Positions 54,190 through 64,000 of a DNA stretch of 64,000 nucleotides are shown piece after piece. The position numbers and the translations under genes are program-made. Origin of the DNA: Lotus japonicus (Eukaryota; Streptophyta; Magnoliopsida; Fabales; Fabaceae); the NCBI RefSeq assembly GCF_012489685.1, contig NC_080044.1, positions 21,122,369 through 21,186,368 of the forward strand, written 5' to 3'. Each line of letters starts with the position of its first letter. Within the stretch, counting starts at the first letter, position 1. The notes under the pieces were generated by a model. It saw nothing but the letters and a program-made list of their open reading frames with translations, searched no databases and was not told the origin of the DNA.

Positions 54190-57100
54190 TTCATTGTACA
54201 CAACATTTTGTGTAGACGACACAACCTTGCTTTCCTCATCTAGAATCAGCACCTTCAAACCCCTTTTTGACCTGACCCTTGATACAGCAACATAAAGTTA
54301 ACCATGAGTGAATACTGGGTTACGAAGATAGAGACCAACGTTTGATAATGTTTGACCTTGTCTTTTGTTAATAGTCATTGCGAAGCATATAGTCACAGGA
54401 AATTGTCTTCTCTCAAATTTGAATGGTAGAGTGACATCGCTGGAAACTATACTCATTCTAAGGATCTAAATATCTTCCCGAGCATTAGTTCCTGTGATTA
54501 TTGTGGCACCAATTACATTTGGCAGCAACTCCTTCACATTTAGCCTTGTTCCATTACATAGCCCTGCAGATTGATCTATGTTCCTTATAAGCATAATAGG
54601 AGTGTTTTTTTTTCAACTTCAAAACATGATTAGGAACCCAAGAACACTTAATATCATTCAAGAATTCTGTTGTGAACCATTCACCTGGAACATCTGCATC
54701 CTCGTCTGAAATACATGTTTTGTCTGCACTTAGATACTCTGTTTCATGGCCAGGTATGGTAGATAAGATATAATCATTCACCATTTGAACTCCATCTAAA
54801 GTGGGGCATAAGATGGCTTGTTCTTCAAAAAATTTAGTATTTTCCAGGTTTGTAAGGAGTTCCGGATATGCAAAATCTTGAAGAGGATCACCTGATTCCT
54901 TAATAAGCAATTCATCTGGAATAGTGACTTCATACTCACCAGATTCATTAGTTTGACTACAGCTGTCCCCAATCTTGAGAATCCAATCTGCAAACTCCCT
55001 TATTTCCTCCAAGTCATCTTCAGATGTTGCAGAAGTCGTTAATCTCATGTTCTGAGACAACTTTAGTACACTGCAAAAATTCCAGATATCAGATGCGTTG
55101 ATCAAGATGAAATTATGTCACTTCTGCTACCTTTAGGAATGATAGAGAGTATTTGCCTAAAGTCGCCACCGAGGACAACAACAATTCCTCCAAACGGCTT
55201 ATCAGCATTTGCAAGATCATTTACAGCCAACAAATCACGAAGGGTTCGATCAAGTGCTTCAAAACAATACCTATTAAGCATTAATATTAAGGAGTGTTAA
55301 AAAAATCTGAAATAGAAATTTTATGAGGGACAGTAGGTAAATATTGTTTAATGGAATAAAACTGATAATTTTAGAAACAATTGTTTTTATTCGAAGGGAT
55401 CAATAAATTATGATCTCTACAAAACTAAATCATTGTGAAACGTGATTTGATCTTTTAAATCACTTTTTGCTGGTTAAAATCTTTTAAATCAGTTTGAGAT
55501 TATGTTAGTTATTATTTGAAACAAATTTTATGGAAAAAAAATGATCTTAGATATTAGATTGTAAAATACATAAAAGTGAAATATAATAGTAACTACAAAA
55601 TGACACTACTAAAAATAAATTATTCTAAAAATTCACGAAATATATTAAGGATTTAGTTATGGATTAGAACTAACTAATTTTCGATCAAGTGCTTCAAAAC
55701 AATACCTATTAAGCATTGGCGCATCATCCCATATAATCAACCTGGTTTGCTGCAGAAGCTTGGCTCTAAGGCTCCCTTGCTTAATATTGCAAGTGGATAG
55801 GTCATTAATAGCTATTGGTATACAGAACCTTTAATGTGTTGTTCTCCCTTCAGGCAACAACAAAGATGCAATACCACTCGAAGCCACATTGAGAACTATT
55901 AGACCTTGGGATCTGAGAGTTGTTGACAAAGTATTCCAAACAAATATTTTCCCACTCCCTCCATATCCATAGACTTAGAAGAATCCACAAGAATTTGCGA
56001 AAATAGACTCCATAATTTGGTCATAAACCTCTCTTTGATCTGCATTCAGGCTGTTTAACATTGACAAATGCTTCTTCGCTTGGGCAGCCTTGTCGTAGTT
56101 CAATTCGTCAACAATGAACTTATTCTCATAATTAGAAAATTCAGCATTGTCTGGATGTTCGAAATCTTCAAATTCTGTAACAAATCTTCCATTATTATTT
56201 AGCAATTTCTCTATTTCAACTAAACAAAGATTCTGAAGCTCATCACTTTCAATACGCAAATCTGAATACAAAAAAAAATTCGTTAAATTTATAAATAGAA
56301 GAGACAAATGCTATTTGTTAAAAAATATCTCATATTCATAATCACATTAATGTACCTGGCATACTGAGACTGCGTCTTCTTTCATAGAGAATACAGCGGC
56401 GCCAGCTAGTAGCATCCAAGTTTTCTTCCACACATCAATAGCTTTGCTCATCACATCATCAACAATGTAACAAATAACCATCTGAGGCGATGTCAAGAAT
56501 CCATCTCACTGGCTTCAGTGATACCATCAACGTTCTCTTTATCATCAGTTAGCAACCCCAAGGCATCGCAAGCTGCTTGGTAAGAATTGTATAGAACCCT
56601 TTTAATGGTCCTTATACTTTCAAAACTGGTGTATCCTCTTTGTATTGTAAGTAGAACTCGCATATAAAACAGCTCTTCAGAGTCTGGAGGAATATATCTA
56701 AGACGACCAATAGAAACGCCTTGTTTCCTCAACGTCCATATCCTTCCCTGTGGATCGTAAACAAAAGCAGTAGGAAATTCAGTGTAAGTCAAATTATGCC
56801 CCTCTAGATATTTTATGTTGGCCTTGAATCAAGCAGTAAACTATGTATCAAGGTTCTTGTGTCTATCAGCGACAACAAATATTGTCTCATTATCTTTGAA
56901 AGTAACACTCTGGTCATTAGGAAGATGGAATTCCAAGGTATAATCGGATGGCCACTTGCTGTGAATGAAGAATCCATGTATCCTCCAAATTGCCTCACAA
57001 GGAGGCAGGTACCTGCAGCCATAATAATTTCTGATCTCATCAATGACTTTAACAGTTCTAGATGAGTTCTCTGTTCCAGATACCTTGATCAGGAGGCTTG

Positions 57101-59211
57101 TTGATATACTTGATGGCATTTGTCTTGTTGCAGTACTCGACATTGATATGGGCCTTGTACCTCATTAGAAGAAAGGGGTTGTACGGAACCACATCTGTGT
57201 TGTCAATCTCAATACCGTTCTTCTGTATCTTCACATCGTTCCTTCTTCGCCTATATCTTGGATATCCATCTTCAGCTATGATTGTGCGGTCCCTAAACAT
57301 TTTTGGATAAAGCTCCAACACTTGCCATTTTTCATGCAGGGGGGACATTTATTTGTTGCACCACACGACCCATGAATCGTAAAGTTCGTGACTACAGCTG
57401 ATAACTCCGGATAAAGATCTGGATCTGGCAATTCAGCTGAGATAGCCATGTCAATATCTGCATTCGTGTTTAACTTTTAATCTACACTTAACCAAAAAGG
57501 ATATGAGCGTGCGGAAGACCCCTCTTTTGGAACTCAATTGTATACCTTCCTAATTTCAAATAATTAAAATTTGTCAACATTAGAGGATTTTAATAAAAAT
57601 ACGTAAAAATAATGTAAACCTGCATCAGTGTATCCAAACACTTTTTCCTTCTTCAAATCAGTCATAAGTTGATCTAGCCTCATCTTGAAGACTCTACAAA
57701 GGATATCTGGCCTCTCATCATCTCTTTGGCCTCTAGCCTTAACAAAGTTTTTTATCTCCGCCCAATTTGTGTTGCATGTCATCGTGATAAACAAATCAGG
57801 GTATCCAAATTTTTTACATATCGCCATAGCATCCTGACAATCGTTAAAAAGATATCATGGGCCGCCTGTGAAAGAAGCTAGTAAAATTATTCTATTTCCA
57901 GCCGCTGAAGGATCAATGTCGCCTCTGCATTGCTTCTTCTAAGCCAATGAGCAAATCAGATCTATAAGTCTCTGATTAAACCTGTACTATGCCATATTTT
58001 GTGCCTCAATCATAGTATAACAGTCAACAACAAACTGTTGAAACAATCTCCCTGACTGTTAGGATCAAAGTTCTCTCTCAATGGAATATTCTCTATCCAA
58101 CCATCTTCGTCGTAGGGAAACATCAAAGGATATTGAAGATGCATGAAATGGGGATGAGTCTCATGAAGTCTTGTAAGCCCAGCAGTGTGACTGTTAACAA
58201 CGACATCTCTTCCAACCTCCAAATTTGCAAAATCTCCAACAATTAACACGATAACTTCATCTGATGACAGTGAGTTATAAGCGCGTGGATCTTTGGTACG
58301 TGCACGAATCAACCTCAAAGTCAAGTTTACCGATGTATTATCATTTACTGCATCTCTTACTCTTCTAAAAAGCTTTGCCAAATGATTTTCACTATCAAAC
58401 ATCCTAGTCAAATCTTCCACAAGAGAACGATCAATAACATCTTTCCCGCCAAATCCCCTGCAAGTTAATTAATGAGTTGAATACATTATTATTGTGAACA
58501 TGAGCTTTTAAAAAATATATTAATAAACATATAATTATATTGTTGCGTAAAAGAGGTCAAAAAATAATAACCTGAAGAATCACATTATGTTTGTTGTTTC
58601 ATTTTGTGTGTCATATATGTAAAGTTGAGCGCATTTTGGAGGGGTCCCCTGTGAAGGAAGAAAACTACCGATTCTATGATAGTTTTGCCCACTCAAAATG
58701 AAATTTGGAGGTCCATTTCCATCATTCAATGATGAATCTACTTTGCTTCCAATAGAGGTGAATGAAAACATACTATTATATGCTCTAATGATTTCTTTAA
58801 AATTCTTAGACCTCGAATCAACCCCTGTAATTAAATTATATAGCAACTCCGGCGGTTTTCCCAAAAAGGGTATGTCAACCTTCCCCTTCATGCAACATAA
58901 ACTGAAGTCTGGGTCATTCGATTGTCTTGACTTTTCAGACCTCTCATCATACCACATCATTGCATTGCAATTTTTATACAGGAAAGTCGGGCCTCCCAAA
59001 TCAGAGTATTCTACACAGAGTAACATCCATATTTCAAATCAAAAGGAGATTTTCAATTACAATAACTAAATGTAAAATGAATATGAACTTAATAGTATTA
59101 ATATAGCTGAATTAAGTCTATTTGAAAAAGTAGTATTTATTTACCAATTGATTCAGCTATCCCATAAGACTCCATAGTAAGAAAAGATGTAGAGGATGAT
59201 TCGACTGCTTC
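54190..59211 (-). pseudogene. Helitron RepHel (HUH replicase and PIF1-like helicase)
   Basis: Exon-like blocks in order on the minus strand: 59211-59147; 59011-58575 (DLGGPTFLYKNCNAMMWYDE, YNSMFSFTSIGSK, GPPNFILSGQNYHRIGS); 58420-58010 (HPHFMHLQYPLMFPYDEDGW); 57827-57620 (GYPDLFITMTCNTNW); HUH nuclease motif PHAHIL (HAH codons at 57511-57503); 57348-56841 (YNPFLLMRYKAHINVEYC, CEAIWRIHGFFIHSKWPS); 56792-56493; helicase from 56307 with LNADQREVYDQI, Walker A GYGGSGKI (near 55950; the usual Thr is Ile), IIWDDAPM, LGGDFRQILSIIPKG, NMRL and TINKRQGQTL, and the last motif LYVAVSRVRS near 54300. Several frameshifts and stops make it non-functional. An intron with clear GT and AG interrupts the Rep domain (about 57620-57551). 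Confidence 0.85.
55249..55717. repeat. 36-bp direct repeat flanking a 400-bp insertion in the helicase
   Basis: TCGATCAAGTGCTTCAAAAC and the next 16 bases occur at 55249-55284 and 55682-55717, identical or nearly so. They encode the same helicase residues (NRYCFEALDR). Between them are about 400 AT-rich bases with no helicase sequence, so the reading frame is interrupted by material bounded by a duplicated stretch. Confidence 0.85.
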
Positions 59212-59332
59212 AACTACAATGAAGTATACCAAAATAGATTAAACCCAAGTTAAAAAAATACAAAATTTATAGCATGCTAAATAAAATCAAAACGCACACA
59301 AGAGCACACACAAATTCTCACACACGTGTATA

Positions 59333-59398
59333 AAAAAATACATGCAATGTATAAAAGACTCTTAAAAAAATACATGCAATGTATAAAAGACTCTTACA
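59333..59398. repeat. Tandem duplication, 33-34 bp unit, and TTA run
   Basis: AAATACATGCAATGTATAAA followed by AGACTCTTA is present twice in succession. A run of ATT triplets follows at about 59404-59425. Upstream (59280-59330) is CACAC-rich. Confidence 0.8.
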
Positions 59399-59740
59399 AA
59401 AGTATTATTATTATTATTATTATTAATATTAATCTCTCAACAATCTTGCAAAGAAATTAGATGTCAATGCATTGCGTGTGTCATATTTTAGTAATTTATT
59501 AAATATGAAGCTAACATGTCGAGCTGCCACATAATAACATACACTCTCATTTCATGTCACATAAGCAATTTTAAACTGTAAGCTACAAATATGACAACCG
59601 CTACAAGAATATCGTGAATCAATTACGGTAAAAACCATTGACAAACTCTAAACGTCATTGTTAAGGTGAAATTACCGACATCTAAAGATCTATCGGTATT
59701 AAGCTCCTCGATAGTATTTTATCGACAGTTTTTTAAGTGA

Positions 59741-59802
59741 TCGGTAACTTAGCATCGGTCATAACCGTTGGTATACGACATCAACCATTGCTAAGTTACC
59801 GA
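59741..59802. repeat. 62-bp hairpin
   Basis: TCGGTAACTTAGCATCGGT (59741-59759) and ACCATTGCTAAGTTACCGA (59784-59802) are near-perfect inverse complements around a 24-base loop. CGGTAA and CCGAC motifs are repeated around it (59630-59740), so it may be the end or core of a small DNA element. No terminus could be fixed. Confidence 0.7.
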
Positions 59803-60047
59803 CAACACATATCATTAGTAATAAGGCAATTTGAATGAAAAAAATAAAAACCTTTACCAAGGATGAAAGTGCTTCATTGGCCAAAAAAAATTAATTGTTA
59901 ATTTCTTCCGCTCTTCATAACAATATAATAGATCTCATTTATAGTTTGATAAAAATTACCTACATTATAATATAATATAATATTAATGTAAAACCTTTCA
60001 TTCAATTTCCATATTTAGTCCATTTATAAATCAACAAAATAACAATA

Positions 60048-60600
60048 TCTACTATATACAAAATTAGAAAAATAAAATATTGAACATTAAAATTATTTAA
60101 TCACAATTATAATTATTCAATAAAAATATATCAATAATATGTAATTTTTATTTACATATATTTATCATATTTATAAATAGCAATTCAAAATATTTAGACA
60201 CTTCTAGATTATCTCATAGAGTCTAGGTATTCTAATTCAATAAAGATTTAATGCATGTTTATACGATACACTTAAAATGTATGTTTACATAACAAACATA
60301 TAATACATGTTTACTATCTATATATGTGTTTATCTATATAATCTTCAAATACTCATAACATTTTATGAAATGTATATTTAGTAAAATTAATAATATGAAA
60401 AAATGCATTATATTTTTTTATTTCTAAAAATAGTTAGTTAGTTGCATGATTTATTGTTAGTTCTATCAGTTTTGACACAATTAATATTTTAACTTACAGT
60501 TTTATAACTCTTAGCATTTCTATTATGTTTCAAAAAACATATAATTTTAACAAACAAAAAATTAATATATGTCTGCGCAATACGAAGGTCTAACATCTAG
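60048..60600 (+). mobile_element. Non-autonomous Helitron
   Basis: Starts TCTACTATATACAAAATTAG after an A (60047) and ends with a short imperfect stem-loop (CTGCG caata CGAAG), ten bases and CTAG at 60597-60600, followed by T (60601). TC start, CTRR end, hairpin spacing and insertion between A and T are all Helitron rules. 553 bp, AT-rich, no coding. Plus orientation, opposite to the large Helitron. Confidence 0.6.
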
Positions 60601-61854
60601 TTTGAAATTGAATTTGAAAATTTGAAAGTGAAATTAGGACAAAAACGAAGACTCATTTTTTGAATTAAGAGTTCGTCATTCACGTGCCTATATGTCGCCT
60701 CAATTTCTCTTTCCCTTGGCATTGCAGAGATAAAGGATTAATGTTAAATTAAAATTCCACTAATTAATAATTATATTAAATTAAAATTACTAACTAAAAT
60801 TAAAAAACTCAAAATTTCTAATTAACTAAATTAATCACATTGTTTGCCTTTTCCTTTGGGCATTCAATGAAATATTATATTATATAGACAAAAAAAAAAG
60901 AATCACTCGACAATCCTTTCATTTCATTTTCTTTTCTTTTGTTTCTACTTCACACCAAAACAGATAAAAAAGTATATTTTCATTTGAATTAAAGAAATGA
61001 AATAAATAAAACGCAGGTGCGCACATCGCAGTTTCGTCAACCAAGGAACAAATGTGCAACATATAATATCTGCATTAAAAATAGGATTAAAAAAGAAACT
61101 TCACATATAATTTCTGCTTGGTGTTCCGGAAACCCAGAAATTAGTGGGTGGGTGCGCGCAGAGGAGGTCCTGGATGAGGTGCCCATGACCGTGCAATGGT
61201 ATCAGGTGGTTCGGGTCTTCGGGGGTAAGCTTTGGGTTTATTTTTTTCTGAAATTAGTCATTCCCAATGCTTATCTTTCAAAATTCTAATCGAAGGTTTG
61301 GACTTTTTTTCCTTTGAATTTGGAAATTATTTAGCTGCTGAGGGTTGAGTAGTATGTTTTAAGTTTTTGTAGATTGATTCAAATTTTACCTTGGGTTTAT
61401 TGATTTTTGGATTTGGTGAATCATTAATTTTGTTTTCTGGGTTTGTTCTAGTCTTGGTGAATGAAGATGATGAACTGTATGAAGATTGACTAAGAAGATG
61501 AAGAACAAGGAAGAATTTTTGATTTTGGGGGAACGGAGATTCCGTGTTTGCGTTGACTATGGAATTGAGTTTTGATGAAAAAACTTTGTTAGGTACTAAA
61601 ACTGATGTAGAAAAGTACACGTGGCGCCTATGTGGACCAGAAATTAATAAACAAAAAGTCAAGTCACATTTATGATGTTCCTTGAAAAAAAAATCAAATA
61701 AATTTTTTCAGAAATTAAAAAACGTTATTTTAGTTAGATACCATTTCTGATTATGGTGTATAAGTTCATGACCAAAAACATATTTAACTCTAAAATAAAA
61801 TTAGGCACGGGAAATTAAAGCACTTCAATAAATAAACAGAATTAGAGAATTTAC
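60601..61854. other. Intergenic or Helitron intron, no gene identified
   Basis: A small GC-richer patch at 61110-61240 reads like a plant exon end (TCTTCGGGG|GTAAGC near 61226) but no family can be recognised and no partner exon is obvious. Confidence 0.35.
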
Positions 61855-61908
61855 GGTGATCATTGTCTGGAACATCCCAATCTTCATTGTTGAGAATGCA
61901 CGATCCAT
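61855..61908 (-). other. Possible 54-bp upstream exon of RepHel
   Basis: On the minus strand GCTGCAG precedes position 61908 and GTAAATTC follows 61855, a good acceptor and donor pair around an exactly 54-base open stretch encoding DGSCILNNEDWDVPDNDH. It points in the same direction as RepHel 2.6 kb away. The link is inference. Confidence 0.3.
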
Positions 61909-62228
61909 CTGCAGCGAAAAAAGTTCATATGAAATAACATGAGAATGAAAAGAGGATGTTGAGTGCTCTCTAGTCAGTGTTTCATATTTGTTCGGCCCCT
62001 CGCGGTATTTTTGCTAATTGTATTGGGCTTTGGCCTTTGTTTTTGGTCAAAGATTAGTAACAATTAGATGCAAACTTTGGACAAAAAAAAGTCATCCTTT
62101 GAAGGAAAAACACAAATATTTGAGTTGCTAAATAAATGGTTATAAATTAGAAATGTAGTAGCTGGGCCAACTGAGGCTGGATGAACCAGAAATAAAATCA
62201 CCCTCCTATGATTTTTTTATAGGCATCA

Positions 62229-62315
62229 CCTCCTGTGATAAAGTCATAAAACCATATATAATAATTAATCAACTCCTGTGATGAAGTCATAAAACCATAT
62301 ATAATAATTAATCAA
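62229..62315. repeat. Tandem duplication, 43-bp unit
   Basis: CTCCTGTGATAAAGTCATAA with the next ~23 bases is repeated at once as CTCCTGTGATGAAGTCATAA, with one difference per unit. Surrounding sequence (61909-62714) holds no gene. Confidence 0.85.
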
Positions 62316-62714
62316 CTGGAATAACAAAACTTTCTTGTATAATTTCTAAATAACCCAAAGTTAGGTGTTCCAAAGATATTATTACATGTGTTTTTTTAAA
62401 ATTTCGACTCATATTACATATGTCATTATAAAATTCAATCCATTTCATTATGATTCTTTATGTATATCGACACATTCATTTAATTAATAATTTTATTTAT
62501 ACTTTGAACTCATTAATCGGGATAAACTAGACAATGAACCTCTTTTTCACTTTTCCGATGTAAAAAAAAATGAACCTCTTTTTCAAAAAAAAAAACCCTT
62601 ATTCACTATGGATGAAATTAGGATAAACAAATGGATTGATCACATCGTAATAATATCATACTTCGTAGAGTATTATTAATTCAAGAGTTTCAAAAAAAAA
62701 ATTTGATTCAAGTT

Positions 62715-63000
62715 TCTGATCTCCAGCTTCGGCATAGCGGGAAGAATTGAGAGTGTTGTTAAAATTTTGAAGAATTAGATAATAGCAATCGTGAGGTGGT
62801 TGATGTTGGTTCTTATAATTTTTTGATCAATTGCCTTGTAAAGAATGGGGATATTAATGACTGTCACATGGGATTAAAAGAGATTGAAAAGAAAGGATTA
62901 AATCTGGATCTTGTTATTGAGTGCTTTGGCAAGGCAGATAAAGTTGAGACAACACGTAGGTTGTTCGACCAAGCGTGGAAGATAAAACCCAGCAAGGAAA
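62715..63000 (+). pseudogene. Pentatricopeptide-repeat (PPR) gene fragment
   Basis: SFGIAGRIESVVKI (from about 62730), a one-base shift near 62770, then EELDNSNREVVDVGSYNFLI, NCLVKNGDINDC and KEIEKKGLNLDLV, followed by IECFGKADKVETTRRLFDQA. The SYN-LI-CL-K-G and IECFGKADKVE-A-RLFDE spacing is the 35-residue PPR pattern of plant organellar RNA-binding proteins. About two to three repeats remain; several residues between LDLV and IECF are missing. There is no start, no targeting peptide and no rest of the gene. It is probably a captured or duplicated fragment. Confidence 0.65.
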
Positions 63001-64000
63001 TTTTTTGTTTCTAACATTCTTTGAACTTGATTTGAATTGATTGAGTAAGTTTGGAATTGAAAACTCCAGAGGAGAAGAAATTGAGGATTAGGGCTCTTAG
63101 TTTTTTTTTTGTCTATGATCATTTAGAATATAGCTAAACCAACATCAACCCTATCATCACTTTCGATGAATTCTGCCCCTTCGTCGCAGTCTGTCGCCGC
63201 TTGATGTCGCTACCGGCTATCATGTGCAAACCATAACTTCTAAAGGTTTCATTGGTTGATTTGGGTTAATCATCAAATTGATCCTTGTCTTTGTAAGGCC
63301 GTTTGAGATTGGTCCCTCCCCGGAAGATATTGTGCCTCTGGTCCCCATGATTGCACCATGTTTGTGTCTAGTCCTCGCCGGAGGGCGGAGCTCCCGCGAA
63401 CTTGATGACAGGCTTCCCGGAGCTGACGTGGACTCATGACTGGATTAATGAGTCAATACGTGGCATTTTTTAATTTTTTTAATTAAAAAAACTGAACTAA
63501 TGTTTTTACAATTTAAACCCACAAAATCCAATTAATTATATATCTACCCCAAAGCAAATATAAACCCCTAATCAGAATCAAAACATCAAAATCCCTTCAT
63601 ACAACCAAACCTTGAAATCCCTAATTCCCCCAAATTAGAAACGGAAGAGTGAAGAAGAGTAGAGTGTCGTTCTTCTCTTCTTGACAGTGGTGAGTGAGGC
63701 TCATGAAGAAGGAACAAGGGAGGAATGGAACTATTTGAGGGAGTATTCTCCTTCTCCCTCGTAGATCTCTGCTTCTTCTCTCTGCAGTCTGCTGTGCTAT
63801 TTGCTGTTGTGTTGCCATGGTTTATTGATCAATCTAACAGGAATGGAACTCTTTGAGGGAGTATGATGGAACTATTGATATGGGGTGTTTCTTAATTTGT
63901 TAGGTAGTTTGATTGAGTTTGGTTTTGTTATGTTACAGTGCCTAGAGATCTGAATCCTTGATCATGTTGACCTTTCTAGGAAAATTAAGGGGAAATTAAG
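63001..64000. other. No gene identified
   Basis: A GC-richer patch (63290-63470; GGTCCCTCCCCGGAAGATAT) is probably part of a dispersed repeat, by its style, but I cannot name it. The minus-strand 65-codon frame at 63621-63818 lacks family features. Confidence 0.35.

Larger units (their letters stand above)
51387..59211 (-). mobile_element. Autonomous-type Helitron, degraded (5' end not located)
   Basis: Minus-strand rolling-circle transposon. Its 3' terminus, read on the minus strand, is an imperfect hairpin (CCTTGAGcatcgGCACGG), 9 bases, then CTAG at 51390-51387, followed by T in the flank, the standard Helitron 3' signature. Inside are a RepHel gene (54190-59211) and, nearer the 3' end, a B3-like gene fragment (52008-52750). 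The 5' TC terminus could not be placed. It may lie beyond 61908 if the small exon there belongs to the same gene. Confidence 0.7.

Noticed and set aside
60870..60892. Candidate 5' TC end of the large Helitron (minus-strand TCTATATAATATAATATTTC)
   Set aside because: The preceding base is G rather than A, and an exon-like segment further upstream may belong to the same gene; too weak to call.
61017..61289. 90-codon plus-strand ORF with a donor-like site
   Set aside because: Possible exon by style, but no recognisable protein and no partner exon; kept only as a note.
61327..61662. 111-codon minus-strand ORF rich in Ser, Lys, Asn and Pro
   Set aside because: Low complexity, no family resemblance, no splice or promoter support.
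1..64000. CRISPR arrays, operons, tRNA and rRNA genes
   Set aside because: None seen; the window is plant nuclear DNA and the direct repeats present are transposon LTRs or simple tandem duplications.

Overview
This is nuclear DNA of a flowering plant, most likely a eudicot and probably a legume. The evidence is an intron-containing plant HMG-CoA reductase, plant-specific LTR retrotransposon lineages (Tork, SIRE, Athila, and a Tat-like element with an antisense ORF), a plant RepHel Helitron, a pentatricopeptide-repeat remnant and many AT-rich MITEs. The species assignment is an inference.

Layout. (1) 249-1136: a Harbinger-like MITE (TAA target duplication) swollen by a CCA/ACC microsatellite. 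(2) 1202-22218: a four-level nest of LTR elements, each resolved by target-site duplications read directly. A Tat-like gypsy element (AATAA) contains a 2.6 kb solo-LTR-like sequence (TCAAA). That contains a Tork/Tnt1-type copia element (AGTCT), and the copia element contains a non-autonomous Athila-like element (CAAGA) sitting exactly inside a conserved reverse transcriptase motif. (3) 23432-36430: an old copia LTR on the minus strand, split by a young 12.2 kb SIRE-type copia element (23669-35874; CATGA). The SIRE element has 1241-bp LTRs about 1% apart, an uninterrupted pol ORF, a 1020-codon downstream ORF and an extra 138-aa ORF. (4) 36660-45800: degraded copia RT, MITEs, a 3.7 kb natural inverted repeat (37672-41355), another copia LTR relic, a TIR element and a SINE-like insertion. 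(5) 46339-49313: the one recognisable host gene, HMG-CoA reductase with four exons. It carries a frameshifting deletion across the TTEGCLVAS motif that removes the catalytic glutamate, so as written it is a pseudogene or a null allele. (6) 50148-51360: a SIRE-related solo LTR. (7) 51387 to at least 59211: a degraded autonomous Helitron on the minus strand with HUH-Rep, PIF1-type helicase and a B3-like gene fragment. A small non-autonomous Helitron lies at 60048-60600. (8) 62715-63000: a PPR gene fragment.

Almost nothing here works as a host gene system. Most of the window is a record of successive insertions. Most premature stops in the nested elements can be read as C-to-T changes of CAG, CGA or TGG codons, as expected of methylated, silenced DNA. 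The least explained structures are the large inverted repeat with matching reading frames in its arms, the promoter-plus-intron arrangement before the extra ORF of the Athila-like element, the related extra ORFs of the SIRE and Athila-like elements, and the Helitron carrying a B3-like gene. All identifications are by eye from sequence and motif memory. Divergences are hand counts.
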